64,000 nt of DNA. Source: Nitrospira sp. (GTDB lineage Bacteria > Nitrospirota > Nitrospiria > Nitrospirales > Nitrospiraceae). Location of the stretch: assembly GCA_019636815.1 (NCBI GenBank), contig JAHBWT010000005.1:37342-101341 (forward strand). The letters are read 5' to 3'. Positions 48,001 through 57,360 of this stretch are shown here, in pieces. The notes under the pieces were generated by a model. It was given only the letters and a program-made list of their open reading frames with translations, did not search any database and had not been told where the DNA came from. Both the position numbers and the translations under genes were made by a program. Positions within the stretch are counted from its first letter, which is position 1; each line of letters starts with the position of its first letter.

Positions 48001-51000
48001 CGGGCTCGGCTGGGGCAGGTGCTGCCGGACTATATGGTCCCGGCGCACGTGATGGTGCTGGAGCAGTTGCCCTTGACGCCGAACGGCAAGGTGGATCGGC
48101 GGGCGTTACCGGCGCCGGACCTGCAACGCGGGGAGACCGGCTATGTCGCTCCCCGGACGCCGACAGAAGCACAGTTGGCCACGATTTGGGCGGAGGTGTT
48201 GAAGAGGGACAAGGTGGGGGTGGAGGACAATTTCTTTACCTTGGGAGGGCACTCGCTCTTGGCGATTACGTTGTTGGAGCGGATGCGGCAGGCGGGGCTG
48301 GCGACGACCGTGCGGGCCTTGTTTGCCGCGCCGACGATTGCGGGGTTGGCCAGGACGCTGGGCCAGGATGTGGCGGTCGTGGTGCCGCCCAATCGGATTC
48401 CCGCGGTCTGTGAGGAGCTCACGCCGGAGATGCTCACCCTGGTTCAGTTCTCCCCCGAGCAGATTGCCACCGTGGTGGCCACGGTGCCCGGTGGTGCGCG
48501 GAACGTGCAAGACATCTATCCCCTGGTGCCGTTGCAAGAAGGGATTTTATTCCATCATTTACTGCATCCGACCAGTGACGTGTATCTGCTCTCGGTTCTG
48601 TTGGGTTTCGATACACGAGAGCGGGTGATGGAGTTTCTGACGGCGCTGCAAGTGCTCATTGATCGGCATGACATGTTGCGGACAGCGGTGGTCTGGGAGG
48701 GGCTGCCGGAGCCGGTGCAGGTGGTCTGGCGGCAGGCGCTGCTGCTGGTGGAAGAACTGGAGCTCGATGGCGAGGCGAAGGAGGCGGCCGAGTGGTTGCG
48801 GGCACGGTGTGATCCGCGGCACTACCGGTTGGATGTGCGGCAGGCGCCGCTGCTGCGAGGGATCTTGGTGAAAGATGTGCCCAAGCAGAGGTGGTTGCTC
48901 CAGCTGGTCTACCATCACTTGATTAGTGACCACACCACGTTGGAGCTCCTGATCCACGATGTGCAGATCATCATGCAGGGGGAGACCGTGCAACTGCCGG
49001 CGCTGGTGCCGTTCCGGAATTTTGTGGCGCAGGCTCGATTGGGGTTGTCACCTGAGGCGCACGAGGCATTTTTCACGCAGATGTTGGCAGAGGTGGACGA
49101 GCCAACGCTGCCGTTTGGGTTACAGGATGTACACCACAATGGTTCAGCAATCGACGAAGCGCGATGCCCTGTAGAAGCAGGCCTCGCGCAGCGAGTGCAT
49201 CAGCAGGCGCGACGGCTGAAGGTGAGCGTCGCCAGCATAATGCATTTGGCGTGGGCCCAGGTGGTGGCGCGGGTGTCAGGCCGTTCGGATGTGGTGTTTG
49301 GCACGGTGTTATTTGGTCGGCTGCAGGGAGACGTGGGGGCCGATCGGGTGGGCGGGATGCTGCTGAACACGCTGCCGATTCGTATCAATGTGGGGCAAGT
49401 GAGAGTGGCTGAAGGGGTTCAGGCGACGCACAGGCTGTTGACGAAGTTGCTCCGACATGAACAGGCGTCCTTGGTATTGGCGCAACGATGCAGTGGGGTG
49501 GCGGCGCCGATGCCGTTGTTCTCGGCCCTGTTGAACTATCGGCATAGTCAGAAGATCAATCCCTCAGCGGCCTCGCCGGCGTGGAACGGAATGACGGTGC
49601 TCAAGACAGATGTACGGAACAATTATCCCTTGACCTTATCGATTGATGATTGGGGAGAAGGGTTTGACCTGACGGTATTGGTGAGTGCCGGAATCCAGGC
49701 TCAGCGAGTGTGTGGTTATATGCACCGGGCTGTGGAACAGCTTATCACCGCCCTGGAAACGGCACCCGAGACGCCGCTGTGTCAGGGGGATATCCTGCCA
49801 GTACCGGAGAGAACACAACTCTTGCGAGAGTGGAACGAGACCACCGTTGCGTATCCCGATGCATATCCCGACACGCAGACCATCCATCAATGGATTGAAG
49901 CACAGGCGAGCCGCACTCCCGCGGCGGTGGCGGTGGTGTGTGAGGATGAGCATCTCACATATGCGGAGTTAAATGTGCGCGCAAATCAAGTGGCACATGG
50001 GCTTCGGGCACGAGGAGTAGGCCCTGGGATACGAGTGGGATTGTGTCTGGAACGGTCGCTCGATCTTGTAGTTGGGATTTGGGGGATTCTCAAGGCGGGC
50101 GGGGCCTATGTGCCAATGGAACCGACGCTGCCCCCTGAGCGGCTGATGGGATTGTTGCAAGATGCCGGAGTGGCGGGAGTGCTTACTCACGCAGCTGTCG
50201 CGGCGGAAACGCGGGCTGCGCTGGCTTCGATTCAATTGTGGGAGATGGCCTCCTTGCTCGGCGAGGCTGTCCAGGCGGGAAGGGACGAAAATCTTCCAGC
50301 TCCGGATCCCGAGAATCTGGCGTATCTGATCTATACGTCCGGTTCTACCGGACAGCCAAAGGGGGTGGCGGTGGCGCATCACGCCCTCGTGAATTATGTA
50401 TCGAGCGTGCTGGCGCGTATGGCTGTGCCGGAGTTGGCCATGCAGTGGGCGCTCCTCTCGACGGTGGCCGCTGATCTCGGCCATACCATGTTATTCGGGG
50501 CTCTCTGTGCCGGTCGGACGCTGCATCTCCTCTCGACGGAGCGAGGTTTTCATCCCGAGCAGATGGCGGAGTACATGCAGCGCGAACAAATTGATGTGTT
50601 GAAACTGACACCTGGCCATCTGGCTGGCCTGCTGGATGCGACTCAGCCGGAGCAGGTGCTTCCCCGGCACTGTCTCGTGTTGGGCGGAGAAGCTTTGCCG
50701 TGGACTCTGGTGGAACGCATTCAGGCCCTGGCGCCGCACTGCGCGATCATCAATCACTATGGACCGACGGAGGCGACTGTGGGGGCGCTTACGCATCGTA
50801 TCGAAGCTCAGGTTGTGCGGCAAGGTGCGACAGTTCCCATCGGACGCCCTCTGGCTCATAGCCGCGCCTACATCTTGGATCGTGATTTGGAGCCGGTGCC
50901 GGTAGGCGTGCCGGGAGAATTGTATCTGGGCGGCACTGGGCTCGCGCAGGGCTATCACGCCCAACCGGGGTTGACGGCGGAGCGATTTGTGCCGGATCCC

Positions 51001-53103
51001 TTTGTGACGCAGGCCAGTGGCCGGCTTTATCGGACGGGTGATCAAGCACGGTATCGGGAGGACGGCACGATTGAGTTCCTCGGTCGTCAGGATCACCAAG
51101 TCAAGCTGCGAGGGTATCGTATTGAACTCGGAGAGATCGAAGCCCAGCTGCGCCAGCACTCGGACGTCCATGAGGCGGTAGTGGTGGTACGGGAGAACCG
51201 TGCCGAAGTCAAGCAGCTGGTGGCCTATGTGGTAGCCCGGCCTGGCCACACGGTTCAGCCGAGTGTGCTCCGAGTCAGTCTTGCGCGACACCTGCCAGAC
51301 TACATGGTGCCCCAGGCCTTCGTCAGTCTGGAAGCGTTCCCGCTGACGCGCAACGGCAAGCTGGATCGAGCGGCTCTGCCCGATCCGGAGATCAGACGGG
51401 AGGGGGGGGAGGCTGAGCGCGATGCCGCGCCCCAGACCGAAATGGAGCAGATGTTGGCAGCGATCTGGGCCGAGGTGTTGCGGCGCGAATCGGTGGGACG
51501 CCATGACAACTTCTTCGAGCTCGGGGGCGATTCGATCTTGAGCTTGCAGATTATTGCCCGCGCCCATCGGCGCGGCCTCAAACTCACGCCCAAACAGCTC
51601 TTTGACCAACCCACAGTTGCAGGACTGGCCTCGGTCGCCGTGCTCCGAAGGCAAGATAGCGACACCTCGTCAAACATGCCGGTCCTGGGGACCGTTCCCC
51701 TCACGCCAATTCAGCATTGGTTTTTTGAGGCCCAGCATCCGAATCCTCATCACTGGAACCAGGCGGTCTTACTAGAGGTAAGGCAGTCATTGGACTTTAC
51801 TTGGCTCACGCAAGCCGTGCAGGCGCTGGTGGCACATCATGATGCCTTGCGGCTCCGATTTCACCAGAATGAAAGCGGGCAGTGGATGCAAACCTATGCG
51901 GCGAAAGAGTCTCACCCGATTTGTGAACGGGTTGATTTAGCGGCCCTGGAGCAGGAACAGCTTAGGCCATGGCCGGAGATATTGGAAGGGTTGGCGACTG
52001 AGGCGCACCAGAAACTGCACATCATCCACGGACCCTTAGTACGGGTGGTGTATTTCGATCGAGGGCCGGATGAAACCGACCGTCTATTGCTGATTATTCA
52101 CCATTTAGTCGTCGATGGGGTGTCCTGGCGCATCCTCATCGAAGATCTTCAAATGGCCTACCGACAACTGGAGCAGGGACAATTAGTGTCTCTTCCGGCG
52201 AAAGCGACATCAATGAAGTCGTGGAGAGAACATCTCGGAAGCTATGCGGATTCTGAATCCCTTCGCTCGGAACTGGACTATTGGACAGGGGAAGGCGCCA
52301 CACGTGCACACTTCCCATGTTCCGTGACTGTGGAAGACAATCGGGTCGGCAATACCGTCACGGTAACCGTGAGTCTGAGTGTGGAGGAGACTCACGCCCT
52401 GCTGCATGACGTGCCGCCGGTCTATCGGACTGAGATCAACGATATTCTACTTACGGCACTAGCCCAAACGCTGTGTGGTTGGAGCGGACAGTCATCGCTG
52501 CGTGTGGAGTTGGAAGGACATGGTCGTGAAGATCTGTTCGACGGCGTTGATGTCTCGCAGACAGTCGGCTGGTTCACAACACGCTTTCCGGTCACGTTGA
52601 TGCCGGGGACCGCAGAACCGGGAGCAGCCATTCAAGCGATCAAAGCCCAACTGCGCCGAATTCCAAAGAAGGGCATCGGCTATGGAATTCTGCGATATCT
52701 CAGTTCAGATGCAACGATTCGAGGCAACTTCCAGGCTCTTCCTCATCCCCTGGTCACCTTCAATTATCTCGGTCAGATTGATGCCAGTTTCCATCATGGA
52801 GGCCTCTTTACTTTGGCACCTGACTCGGCGGGAATATCACGTGATCCACAAAGTAAGCGACAGGATTTCCTGGCGGTAAATGCCTTCATCGTAAACCAGC
52901 AACTGTGGATCGACTGGACTTATCCATTGAAGAAATCTGACGCAAGAATGCTAGAAGATCTTGCTCATCGGTATGTAGAGATCTTGCAGAACCTGATCGC
53001 TCACTGCACAAGTCCCGAATCCGGCGGAGCAACATCTTCAGATTTCTCCTTAGCTGGACTTAGCGATACGGAACTCAATAAGATTTTAGAAAAGATCAAG
53101 TAA
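45070..53103 (+). CDS. NRPS bimodule: C-A(Thr)-PCP-C-A(Asp)-PCP-E
   Basis: A 2677-residue protein; ATG at 45070 has GAGGAAA in front and is preferred to the GTG at 45058. Module 1: L-Cys-L type C (PLSYAQQRLWFL, HHSIDDA at 181-187), A with code DFWNVGMVHK (Thr, one conservative change from the standard code), PCP Ser1062. Module 2: a C domain (about 1130-1580) with motif HHLISDH at 1282-1288, where the Gly of HHxxxDG is His; A with code DLTKVGHVGK (Asp), PCP Ser2155, and an intact E domain (about 2204-2670, HHLVVDG, EGHGRED, FNYLGQ). The first C domain is AT-richer than the rest. A 66-base gap separates this gene from the previous one, the longest gap among the synthetase genes. Confidence 0.93.
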   Translation: MPEKTKVISGRSHLSLQKQAVLEKLLRGELASVPDKYTISRRSNPNEPAPLSYAQQRLWFLWQMEPENPFYNVPLVARLKGNLNIEALVKSFEALVQRHEILRTTYSAVDGQPRQIIASSWNGSVNIKDLGTLPEPLREAEAQRLANEETQRPFDLTHESALRVCLIRLEEQEYVLLITFHHSIDDAWSLGIVVRELKVLYEGYTIGKSSPLQPLPIQYADFAAWQRNWLEGGELDRQLSYWRRQLGVDHPLLELPTDRPRPAVQTYKGASYEFPFDADLVRLLNSFAQRYDITSYMVLLSAFKILLYRYTRQTDLRIGVLVANRTRPELEGLVGFFVNNVVMRTDLTGNPTVEEVLRQVKTVTLDGQAHQDLPFERLVEELNPPRSLAYHPLFQVVHNHNWLQNGGRLELEGVVIERYEYDHPIAEFDLMLSTIETGEQLLPSFRYSTDLFNRETIERMSRHWMTVLRNMLASPTERIDQLSLLDEAAQEEMLQKGAELSFTDIQQLQTLSQLFEAQVARTPEAVAVVCEDKQLTYGELNGRANQLAHYLQGQGVGPDVLVGLCMERSVELVVSLLGILKAGGAYVPIDPSYPADRITYMLEDSHATLLLTEHNLREILPSTMATVVCLDRDWSTIAQESSNNPLSQAGPESLAYIIYTSGSTGRPKGVMVPHGNVVRLFATTQEWFHFDGQDTWTLFHSYAFDFSVWELWGALLYGGRLVVVPYWVSRSPEQFYDLLCQERVTVLNQTPSAFRQLVQVDGMRAGHDELALRVVIFGGEALDPISLGPWFERHGDQHPRLVNMYGITETTVHVTYCPVTSGMSAVPAKLDGGIGRGIPDLQLYLLGPTQQLVPIGVPGEIYVGGAGLARGYLNRPELTAERFIPNPYGTRSGERLYRTGDAGRWEPDGQLTYVGRVDQQVKVRGFRIELGEIEARLLEHPAVQAAVVLAREDEQEEKYLVAYVVPAASGAVTVEEVRARLGQVLPDYMVPAHVMVLEQLPLTPNGKVDRRALPAPDLQRGETGYVAPRTPTEAQLATIWAEVLKRDKVGVEDNFFTLGGHSLLAITLLERMRQAGLATTVRALFAAPTIAGLARTLGQDVAVVVPPNRIPAVCEELTPEMLTLVQFSPEQIATVVATVPGGARNVQDIYPLVPLQEGILFHHLLHPTSDVYLLSVLLGFDTRERVMEFLTALQVLIDRHDMLRTAVVWEGLPEPVQVVWRQALLLVEELELDGEAKEAAEWLRARCDPRHYRLDVRQAPLLRGILVKDVPKQRWLLQLVYHHLISDHTTLELLIHDVQIIMQGETVQLPALVPFRNFVAQARLGLSPEAHEAFFTQMLAEVDEPTLPFGLQDVHHNGSAIDEARCPVEAGLAQRVHQQARRLKVSVASIMHLAWAQVVARVSGRSDVVFGTVLFGRLQGDVGADRVGGMLLNTLPIRINVGQVRVAEGVQATHRLLTKLLRHEQASLVLAQRCSGVAAPMPLFSALLNYRHSQKINPSAASPAWNGMTVLKTDVRNNYPLTLSIDDWGEGFDLTVLVSAGIQAQRVCGYMHRAVEQLITALETAPETPLCQGDILPVPERTQLLREWNETTVAYPDAYPDTQTIHQWIEAQASRTPAAVAVVCEDEHLTYAELNVRANQVAHGLRARGVGPGIRVGLCLERSLDLVVGIWGILKAGGAYVPMEPTLPPERLMGLLQDAGVAGVLTHAAVAAETRAALASIQLWEMASLLGEAVQAGRDENLPAPDPENLAYLIYTSGSTGQPKGVAVAHHALVNYVSSVLARMAVPELAMQWALLSTVAADLGHTMLFGALCAGRTLHLLSTERGFHPEQMAEYMQREQIDVLKLTPGHLAGLLDATQPEQVLPRHCLVLGGEALPWTLVERIQALAPHCAIINHYGPTEATVGALTHRIEAQVVRQGATVPIGRPLAHSRAYILDRDLEPVPVGVPGELYLGGTGLAQGYHAQPGLTAERFVPDPFVTQASGRLYRTGDQARYREDGTIEFLGRQDHQVKLRGYRIELGEIEAQLRQHSDVHEAVVVVRENRAEVKQLVAYVVARPGHTVQPSVLRVSLARHLPDYMVPQAFVSLEAFPLTRNGKLDRAALPDPEIRREGGEAERDAAPQTEMEQMLAAIWAEVLRRESVGRHDNFFELGGDSILSLQIIARAHRRGLKLTPKQLFDQPTVAGLASVAVLRRQDSDTSSNMPVLGTVPLTPIQHWFFEAQHPNPHHWNQAVLLEVRQSLDFTWLTQAVQALVAHHDALRLRFHQNESGQWMQTYAAKESHPICERVDLAALEQEQLRPWPEILEGLATEAHQKLHIIHGPLVRVVYFDRGPDETDRLLLIIHHLVVDGVSWRILIEDLQMAYRQLEQGQLVSLPAKATSMKSWREHLGSYADSESLRSELDYWTGEGATRAHFPCSVTVEDNRVGNTVTVTVSLSVEETHALLHDVPPVYRTEINDILLTALAQTLCGWSGQSSLRVELEGHGREDLFDGVDVSQTVGWFTTRFPVTLMPGTAEPGAAIQAIKAQLRRIPKKGIGYGILRYLSSDATIRGNFQALPHPLVTFNYLGQIDASFHHGGLFTLAPDSAGISRDPQSKRQDFLAVNAFIVNQQLWIDWTYPLKKSDARMLEDLAHRYVEILQNLIAHCTSPESGGATSSDFSLAGLSDTELNKILEKIK

Positions 53104-53111
53104 GGGGCAAT

Positions 53112-56100
53112 ATGGCTGTTATTTCACAGTCTCTAAAGAATATTGAAGATATCTATCCTCTATCGCCCATGCAAGAGGGTGTGTTGTTTCACACTCTGCT
53201 GAATCCGAGTTCCGGGGTGTACTTGATGCAGGATCGCTATTTGTTAGACGGCAAAGTAGATCCTCTGGCCTTTCGGCAAGCCTGGCAACAGGTCGTCGAG
53301 CGGCATGATGTGTTGCGCGCTTCATTCGTCTGGGAGGATCAGAAACGCCCGCTGCAGATCGTTCACAAGTATGCGGATGTCCCCTTGGTCGAATTGGACT
53401 GGCGTGGCTGGTCGACGACTCAACAGGATCAAGAGCTGACCAAGCTCCTGCACGAAGAGCTCCGAACGGGCTTCAATTTTGCCAAAGCACCGTTGTTGCG
53501 GCTGCGGTTGATTCGACTCACGGAGCACACCTATCACTTTACTCGAAGTTATCATCTAATTCTCATGGATGCCTGGTGTTTTTCCATTTTCATGACGGAT
53601 TTTTTTGCATTCTATAGTGCACAAGTTCACGGTAGTCTTGTCAATAGTTCCAAACCTCAACCCTATCGTGAATATATTGCGTGGTTGCAGAAACAAGATC
53701 TGGCTGCGGCTGAAACTTTTTGGCGGGCGTATTTGAAAGGCTTTGATACTCCGACTTACCTCGGTGTGCGAGCTTATGGGCAGCAGCTCATTGATGACCA
53801 TACTAATATAGTCGATCACGTACAGTCTCTCTCGGTTGAGACCACCCGGACACTGTCGGTATTGGCCCAACACCATCAGTTGACGCTCAATACGTTTGTG
53901 CAGGGTGCATGGGCCCTCCTCCTGCATCATTATAGCGGTGTGCCTGAGGTATTATTCGGCGTCACAGTCGCGGGGCGCCCACCGGATTTGGAGGGAGTGG
54001 AGGAAATTGTCGGTCTGTTTATCAATACTCTGCCGTTGCGAGTCTCCGTGGCGCCAGAACAGGGTTTGATCAATTGGTTAAAAACAATCTTTGCTCAGAA
54101 TGTACGTATGCGGCAATACGAATATACCCCACTAGTGCAGATTCAGGGCTGGAGCGATGTACCGCGCGGCCAGTCCCTATTCGATTCGCTTTTCGTCTTT
54201 GAGAACGCGCCGGTGGATCCGTCCTTAACACAGGACGCGTTGCCCTTTGGCATTCAGGCCGAAGGTAATCGGACTCATACGAATTATCCTCTCACGGTGG
54301 TGATCCTGCCTGGTGAAAGGTTAGGGCTCCAGCTGACTTATAATAGACGGCAGTTTGATGACGCGGCGATCAGCCGTATGGTGGAACAGTTTCGCTACCT
54401 ATTGGAACAGATGGCGCAAGCGCCACATAGTCACTTGGGTGATTTGACTCTCCTTTCTCCGACTGAACAACAACAAGTAGCAGTGGCTTGGAATCAGACG
54501 GCAGCGACCTTTCCGAGCGACGCGAATGTCGCAGAGCTGTTTGACGCGCAAGCGACCCGAACGCCGAAGACGGTGGCGGTGCGATGTGGGGAGGAATCAA
54601 TAACGTATGCTGAGTTGAATCAGCGCACGGAGCAGGTGGTTCAGGCATTGGTGGCAGAAGGGGTGAGGCCGGACAAGATCGTCGCAGTGTTAATGGAGCG
54701 TGGCATTGACCTTGTAGTATTGCTGCTTGGGATCTTCAAAGCCGGTGGCGGATATCTCCCGCTGGATCTGCAGCATCCAGAAGCACGGTGGCGGCAGATT
54801 CTGACACAGGGACAAGTTGAGCTGCTGCTGACTACCGAAGCGTTGCAGCCATGTGTGACTTCCAAAACCTGGGATGGTGGGCTACAGGTTCGGACGATAG
54901 AATCTCTTATGCGGGGCTCTGCGCCTCGGCCACGCCCCATGCGCCAGACCCATCCGAGTCAGCTGGCCTACGTGATTTATACCTCGGGTTCGACGGGGAT
55001 ACCTAAGGGGGCGATGGTCACGCAACAGGGGATGGTCAACAACGTCTGGGGCAAGGTACCGCTGTTGGGACTCACAGCGACGGATGTGGTAGCCCAGACG
55101 GCTTCGCACTGTTTCGATATTTCCATATGGCAATTGCTCAGTGCGCTGTTATGTGGCGGACGGGTGGAAATTATCGCCGATGAGATCGTGCGGGATCCAC
55201 CTCGATTACTAGCAACGTTGGCACGCACTGGGGTGACGGTCGCAGAGTTAGTCCCATCATTATTACGCGAACTGTTGGCGGTCGAGCCACCGGTGGCCTT
55301 GCCGACCTTGCGCTGGCTTTTGCCGACAGGGGAGGCGATTCCCCCTGAGCTATGCCGGACCTGGTTCGCGCAGTATCCCGCCGTGCCGCTGCTCAATGCC
55401 TATGGCCCGGCCGAGTGTGCCGATGATGTGGCCTACTACAAGATCACGGCAGCTCCTCCAACGGAAGAGATGGTAGTGCCAATCGGACGACCAGCCGCGA
55501 ACTTGCAGCTCTATGTGCTAAGCCAGGACCTCCAGCCAGCACCCATTGGGATAACAGGGGAGATTTGCATCGGGGGCGTGGGAGTTGGCCGAGGATATTT
55601 GCAAGATCCCATGCGAACAGCTGCGATTTTTGTACCCCACCCTCATAGCCAGAAACCAGGAGAACGGTTGTACCGAACGGGCGATCTTGGGCGCTATCGG
55701 GAAGATGGGAACATCGAATTTGCTGGACGTCGCGATCACCAAGTCAAGGTGCGAGGATTTCGGATTGAGTTGGGAGAGATTGAGGCCCGGTTGGTGGAGC
55801 AGGCACAAGTTCGGGAGGCGGTTGTCGTCGTGCGAGAAGATGGGGCCGGTGAGAAGAAGCTGGTGGGGTATGTGGTACCGGAAAGCGGCAGTACTGTCAT
55901 GGCGGATGACGTCCGTGCCCACCTAACCCAGTCGTTGCCGGGGTATATGGTGCCGTCTCACGTGGTCTTGCTGGATAAGCTGCCGTTGACACCGAACGGC
56001 AAGGTGGACCGGTGGAGGCTCCCCACACCGGATCTGCGTCGCAGCGAGCAAGGGTATGTGGCACCACGGACGACGAAAGAAATGATTTTGACTAATATCT

Positions 56101-57149
56101 GGGAAGATGTCTTAGGAAAACACCCAGTTGGGATCCACGATAACTTTTTCGAATTGGGTGGACATTCATTACTCGCTGCAAAACTTATCTCTCGAATTCA
56201 GGAGATGATGAAAGAGTCATTGCCGTTAAAAGCACTTTTCGAATTTCCCACGATCACTCGCTTTCTTGAGTTCATGGAAGAGAAGTCAATTGCTAGGTCT
56301 TTTTTAGTTCCACTTAAGAAAACCGGTCTATTGCCCCCTCTCTATTGTATCGATCCAACTGGGACGATGGTTTCAGTATATGAACCGATGGCACAGGCTC
56401 TTGCGGAAGATCAACCTGCCTACGGAGTCGAATTGCGAAATATTTTTGGGTTGAGTAGCGAAAGAACGTCAATCATGACTCTTGCTAAAGAGCAAGCACT
56501 TGCAATCCGACACCATCAACCAAAAGGACCATATTATTTGATTGGGTGGTCTTTGGGTGGGTGTTTGGCTCTCGCAATTGCACATTTCTTAGAAGAACAG
56601 GGGCAAACTATAGAGTTTCTTGGAATCTTGGATACTCAAAAATCAGGAGTAATTCAAGAACAAATGACTACACCTGACCTTTGGACCGAAATCCTGTCAT
56701 ATCTACCAGAAGAAAATAGACAGGATTTTTTATCGCAATCCTATGAGGACCGCCAATCTTTGAAAGACAGACTTCTTGGTCTGCCCTGGGATCAGAAAAT
56801 TGAGCAAGTTATTGTATGGGGGCAGGAAAGAGAAATTTTTCCGACAAATATCTCAAGGGAAGCATTGGAAGAGACAAAATTTAGATACTCTCTGATCAAG
56901 AATGTAGATGATTTCTTCGAGGCTTGCAAAGGCGAGTTTGTCAAATCGTCTCTTCATATTTGGTGGGCGAGTGAAACTCTCATCCAATATGATGGAAGGC
57001 CTCCTATTGATTGGCAATTATATACACAAGGTGCAGTATGCACCACTGTCATCAAGGGCAATCATCGAACTGTTGTAGATAGTCCTCTCGTTCATCAACA
57101 GGTTTCCCAAGTACTAATTGATCTCCAACCGGTTGGTTTGCGGGCGTAA
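53112..57149 (+). CDS. terminal NRPS: C(variant)-A(Dab)-PCP-TE
   Basis: A 1345-residue final module, starting after AAGGGG. The C domain again has HLILMDA (148-154) with Leu149 in place of the catalytic His. The A domain gives the code DIWELTADDK (Dab call as for the 41752 gene). Carrier Ser1019 (GGHSLLA) is followed by a type I thioesterase (about 1075-1340) with GWSLGG, nucleophile Ser1147, and the histidine motif GNHRTVVDSP. The TE releases the finished peptide, by hydrolysis or cyclisation; the sequence does not tell which. The TE part is clearly AT-richer than the A domain, suggesting a separate origin. Confidence 0.93.
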   Translation: MAVISQSLKNIEDIYPLSPMQEGVLFHTLLNPSSGVYLMQDRYLLDGKVDPLAFRQAWQQVVERHDVLRASFVWEDQKRPLQIVHKYADVPLVELDWRGWSTTQQDQELTKLLHEELRTGFNFAKAPLLRLRLIRLTEHTYHFTRSYHLILMDAWCFSIFMTDFFAFYSAQVHGSLVNSSKPQPYREYIAWLQKQDLAAAETFWRAYLKGFDTPTYLGVRAYGQQLIDDHTNIVDHVQSLSVETTRTLSVLAQHHQLTLNTFVQGAWALLLHHYSGVPEVLFGVTVAGRPPDLEGVEEIVGLFINTLPLRVSVAPEQGLINWLKTIFAQNVRMRQYEYTPLVQIQGWSDVPRGQSLFDSLFVFENAPVDPSLTQDALPFGIQAEGNRTHTNYPLTVVILPGERLGLQLTYNRRQFDDAAISRMVEQFRYLLEQMAQAPHSHLGDLTLLSPTEQQQVAVAWNQTAATFPSDANVAELFDAQATRTPKTVAVRCGEESITYAELNQRTEQVVQALVAEGVRPDKIVAVLMERGIDLVVLLLGIFKAGGGYLPLDLQHPEARWRQILTQGQVELLLTTEALQPCVTSKTWDGGLQVRTIESLMRGSAPRPRPMRQTHPSQLAYVIYTSGSTGIPKGAMVTQQGMVNNVWGKVPLLGLTATDVVAQTASHCFDISIWQLLSALLCGGRVEIIADEIVRDPPRLLATLARTGVTVAELVPSLLRELLAVEPPVALPTLRWLLPTGEAIPPELCRTWFAQYPAVPLLNAYGPAECADDVAYYKITAAPPTEEMVVPIGRPAANLQLYVLSQDLQPAPIGITGEICIGGVGVGRGYLQDPMRTAAIFVPHPHSQKPGERLYRTGDLGRYREDGNIEFAGRRDHQVKVRGFRIELGEIEARLVEQAQVREAVVVVREDGAGEKKLVGYVVPESGSTVMADDVRAHLTQSLPGYMVPSHVVLLDKLPLTPNGKVDRWRLPTPDLRRSEQGYVAPRTTKEMILTNIWEDVLGKHPVGIHDNFFELGGHSLLAAKLISRIQEMMKESLPLKALFEFPTITRFLEFMEEKSIARSFLVPLKKTGLLPPLYCIDPTGTMVSVYEPMAQALAEDQPAYGVELRNIFGLSSERTSIMTLAKEQALAIRHHQPKGPYYLIGWSLGGCLALAIAHFLEEQGQTIEFLGILDTQKSGVIQEQMTTPDLWTEILSYLPEENRQDFLSQSYEDRQSLKDRLLGLPWDQKIEQVIVWGQEREIFPTNISREALEETKFRYSLIKNVDDFFEACKGEFVKSSLHIWWASETLIQYDGRPPIDWQLYTQGAVCTTVIKGNHRTVVDSPLVHQQVSQVLIDLQPVGLRA

Positions 57150-57360
57150 AAAATCACATCTCTTCTCGAAAACTCTGAAGGTTCAGCGTGGGATGTATTG
57201 ATGAAGCTAGTGCTCTGTCTCTGAAGTCCATGCAATAAGTTGTGCACCGCTGGTAGTCTCCGGTATCGAAAGGAGGACACCATGCGAACTGGACGACCGA
57301 GGGGCTGTCGTGCTCCCTTGAAATTAAGCCACCTGGGTTGCTTGTTGCGTTTGACTGACG
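57150..57360. other. gap after the last NRPS gene
   Basis: No gene is seen. A small palindrome CTGAA-GG-TTCAG lies near 57176; no convincing U-run terminator is visible. AAGGAGG-ACACC-ATGCGAACTGG near 57270-57290 looks like the start of a transposase frame (MRTGRP) but the frame decays at once, so this is probably more insertion-sequence debris. Confidence 0.35.

Noticed and set aside
50491..51654. 387-codon minus-strand open frame
   Set aside because: Antisense shadow of the Asp adenylation domain; a similar shadow appears opposite the duplicated module.
38350..52700. Repeated near-identical blocks considered as a possible assembly artefact or CRISPR-like repeat
   Set aside because: They are full coding domains in frame with flanking unique sequence, so module duplication explains them better; still worth long-read confirmation.
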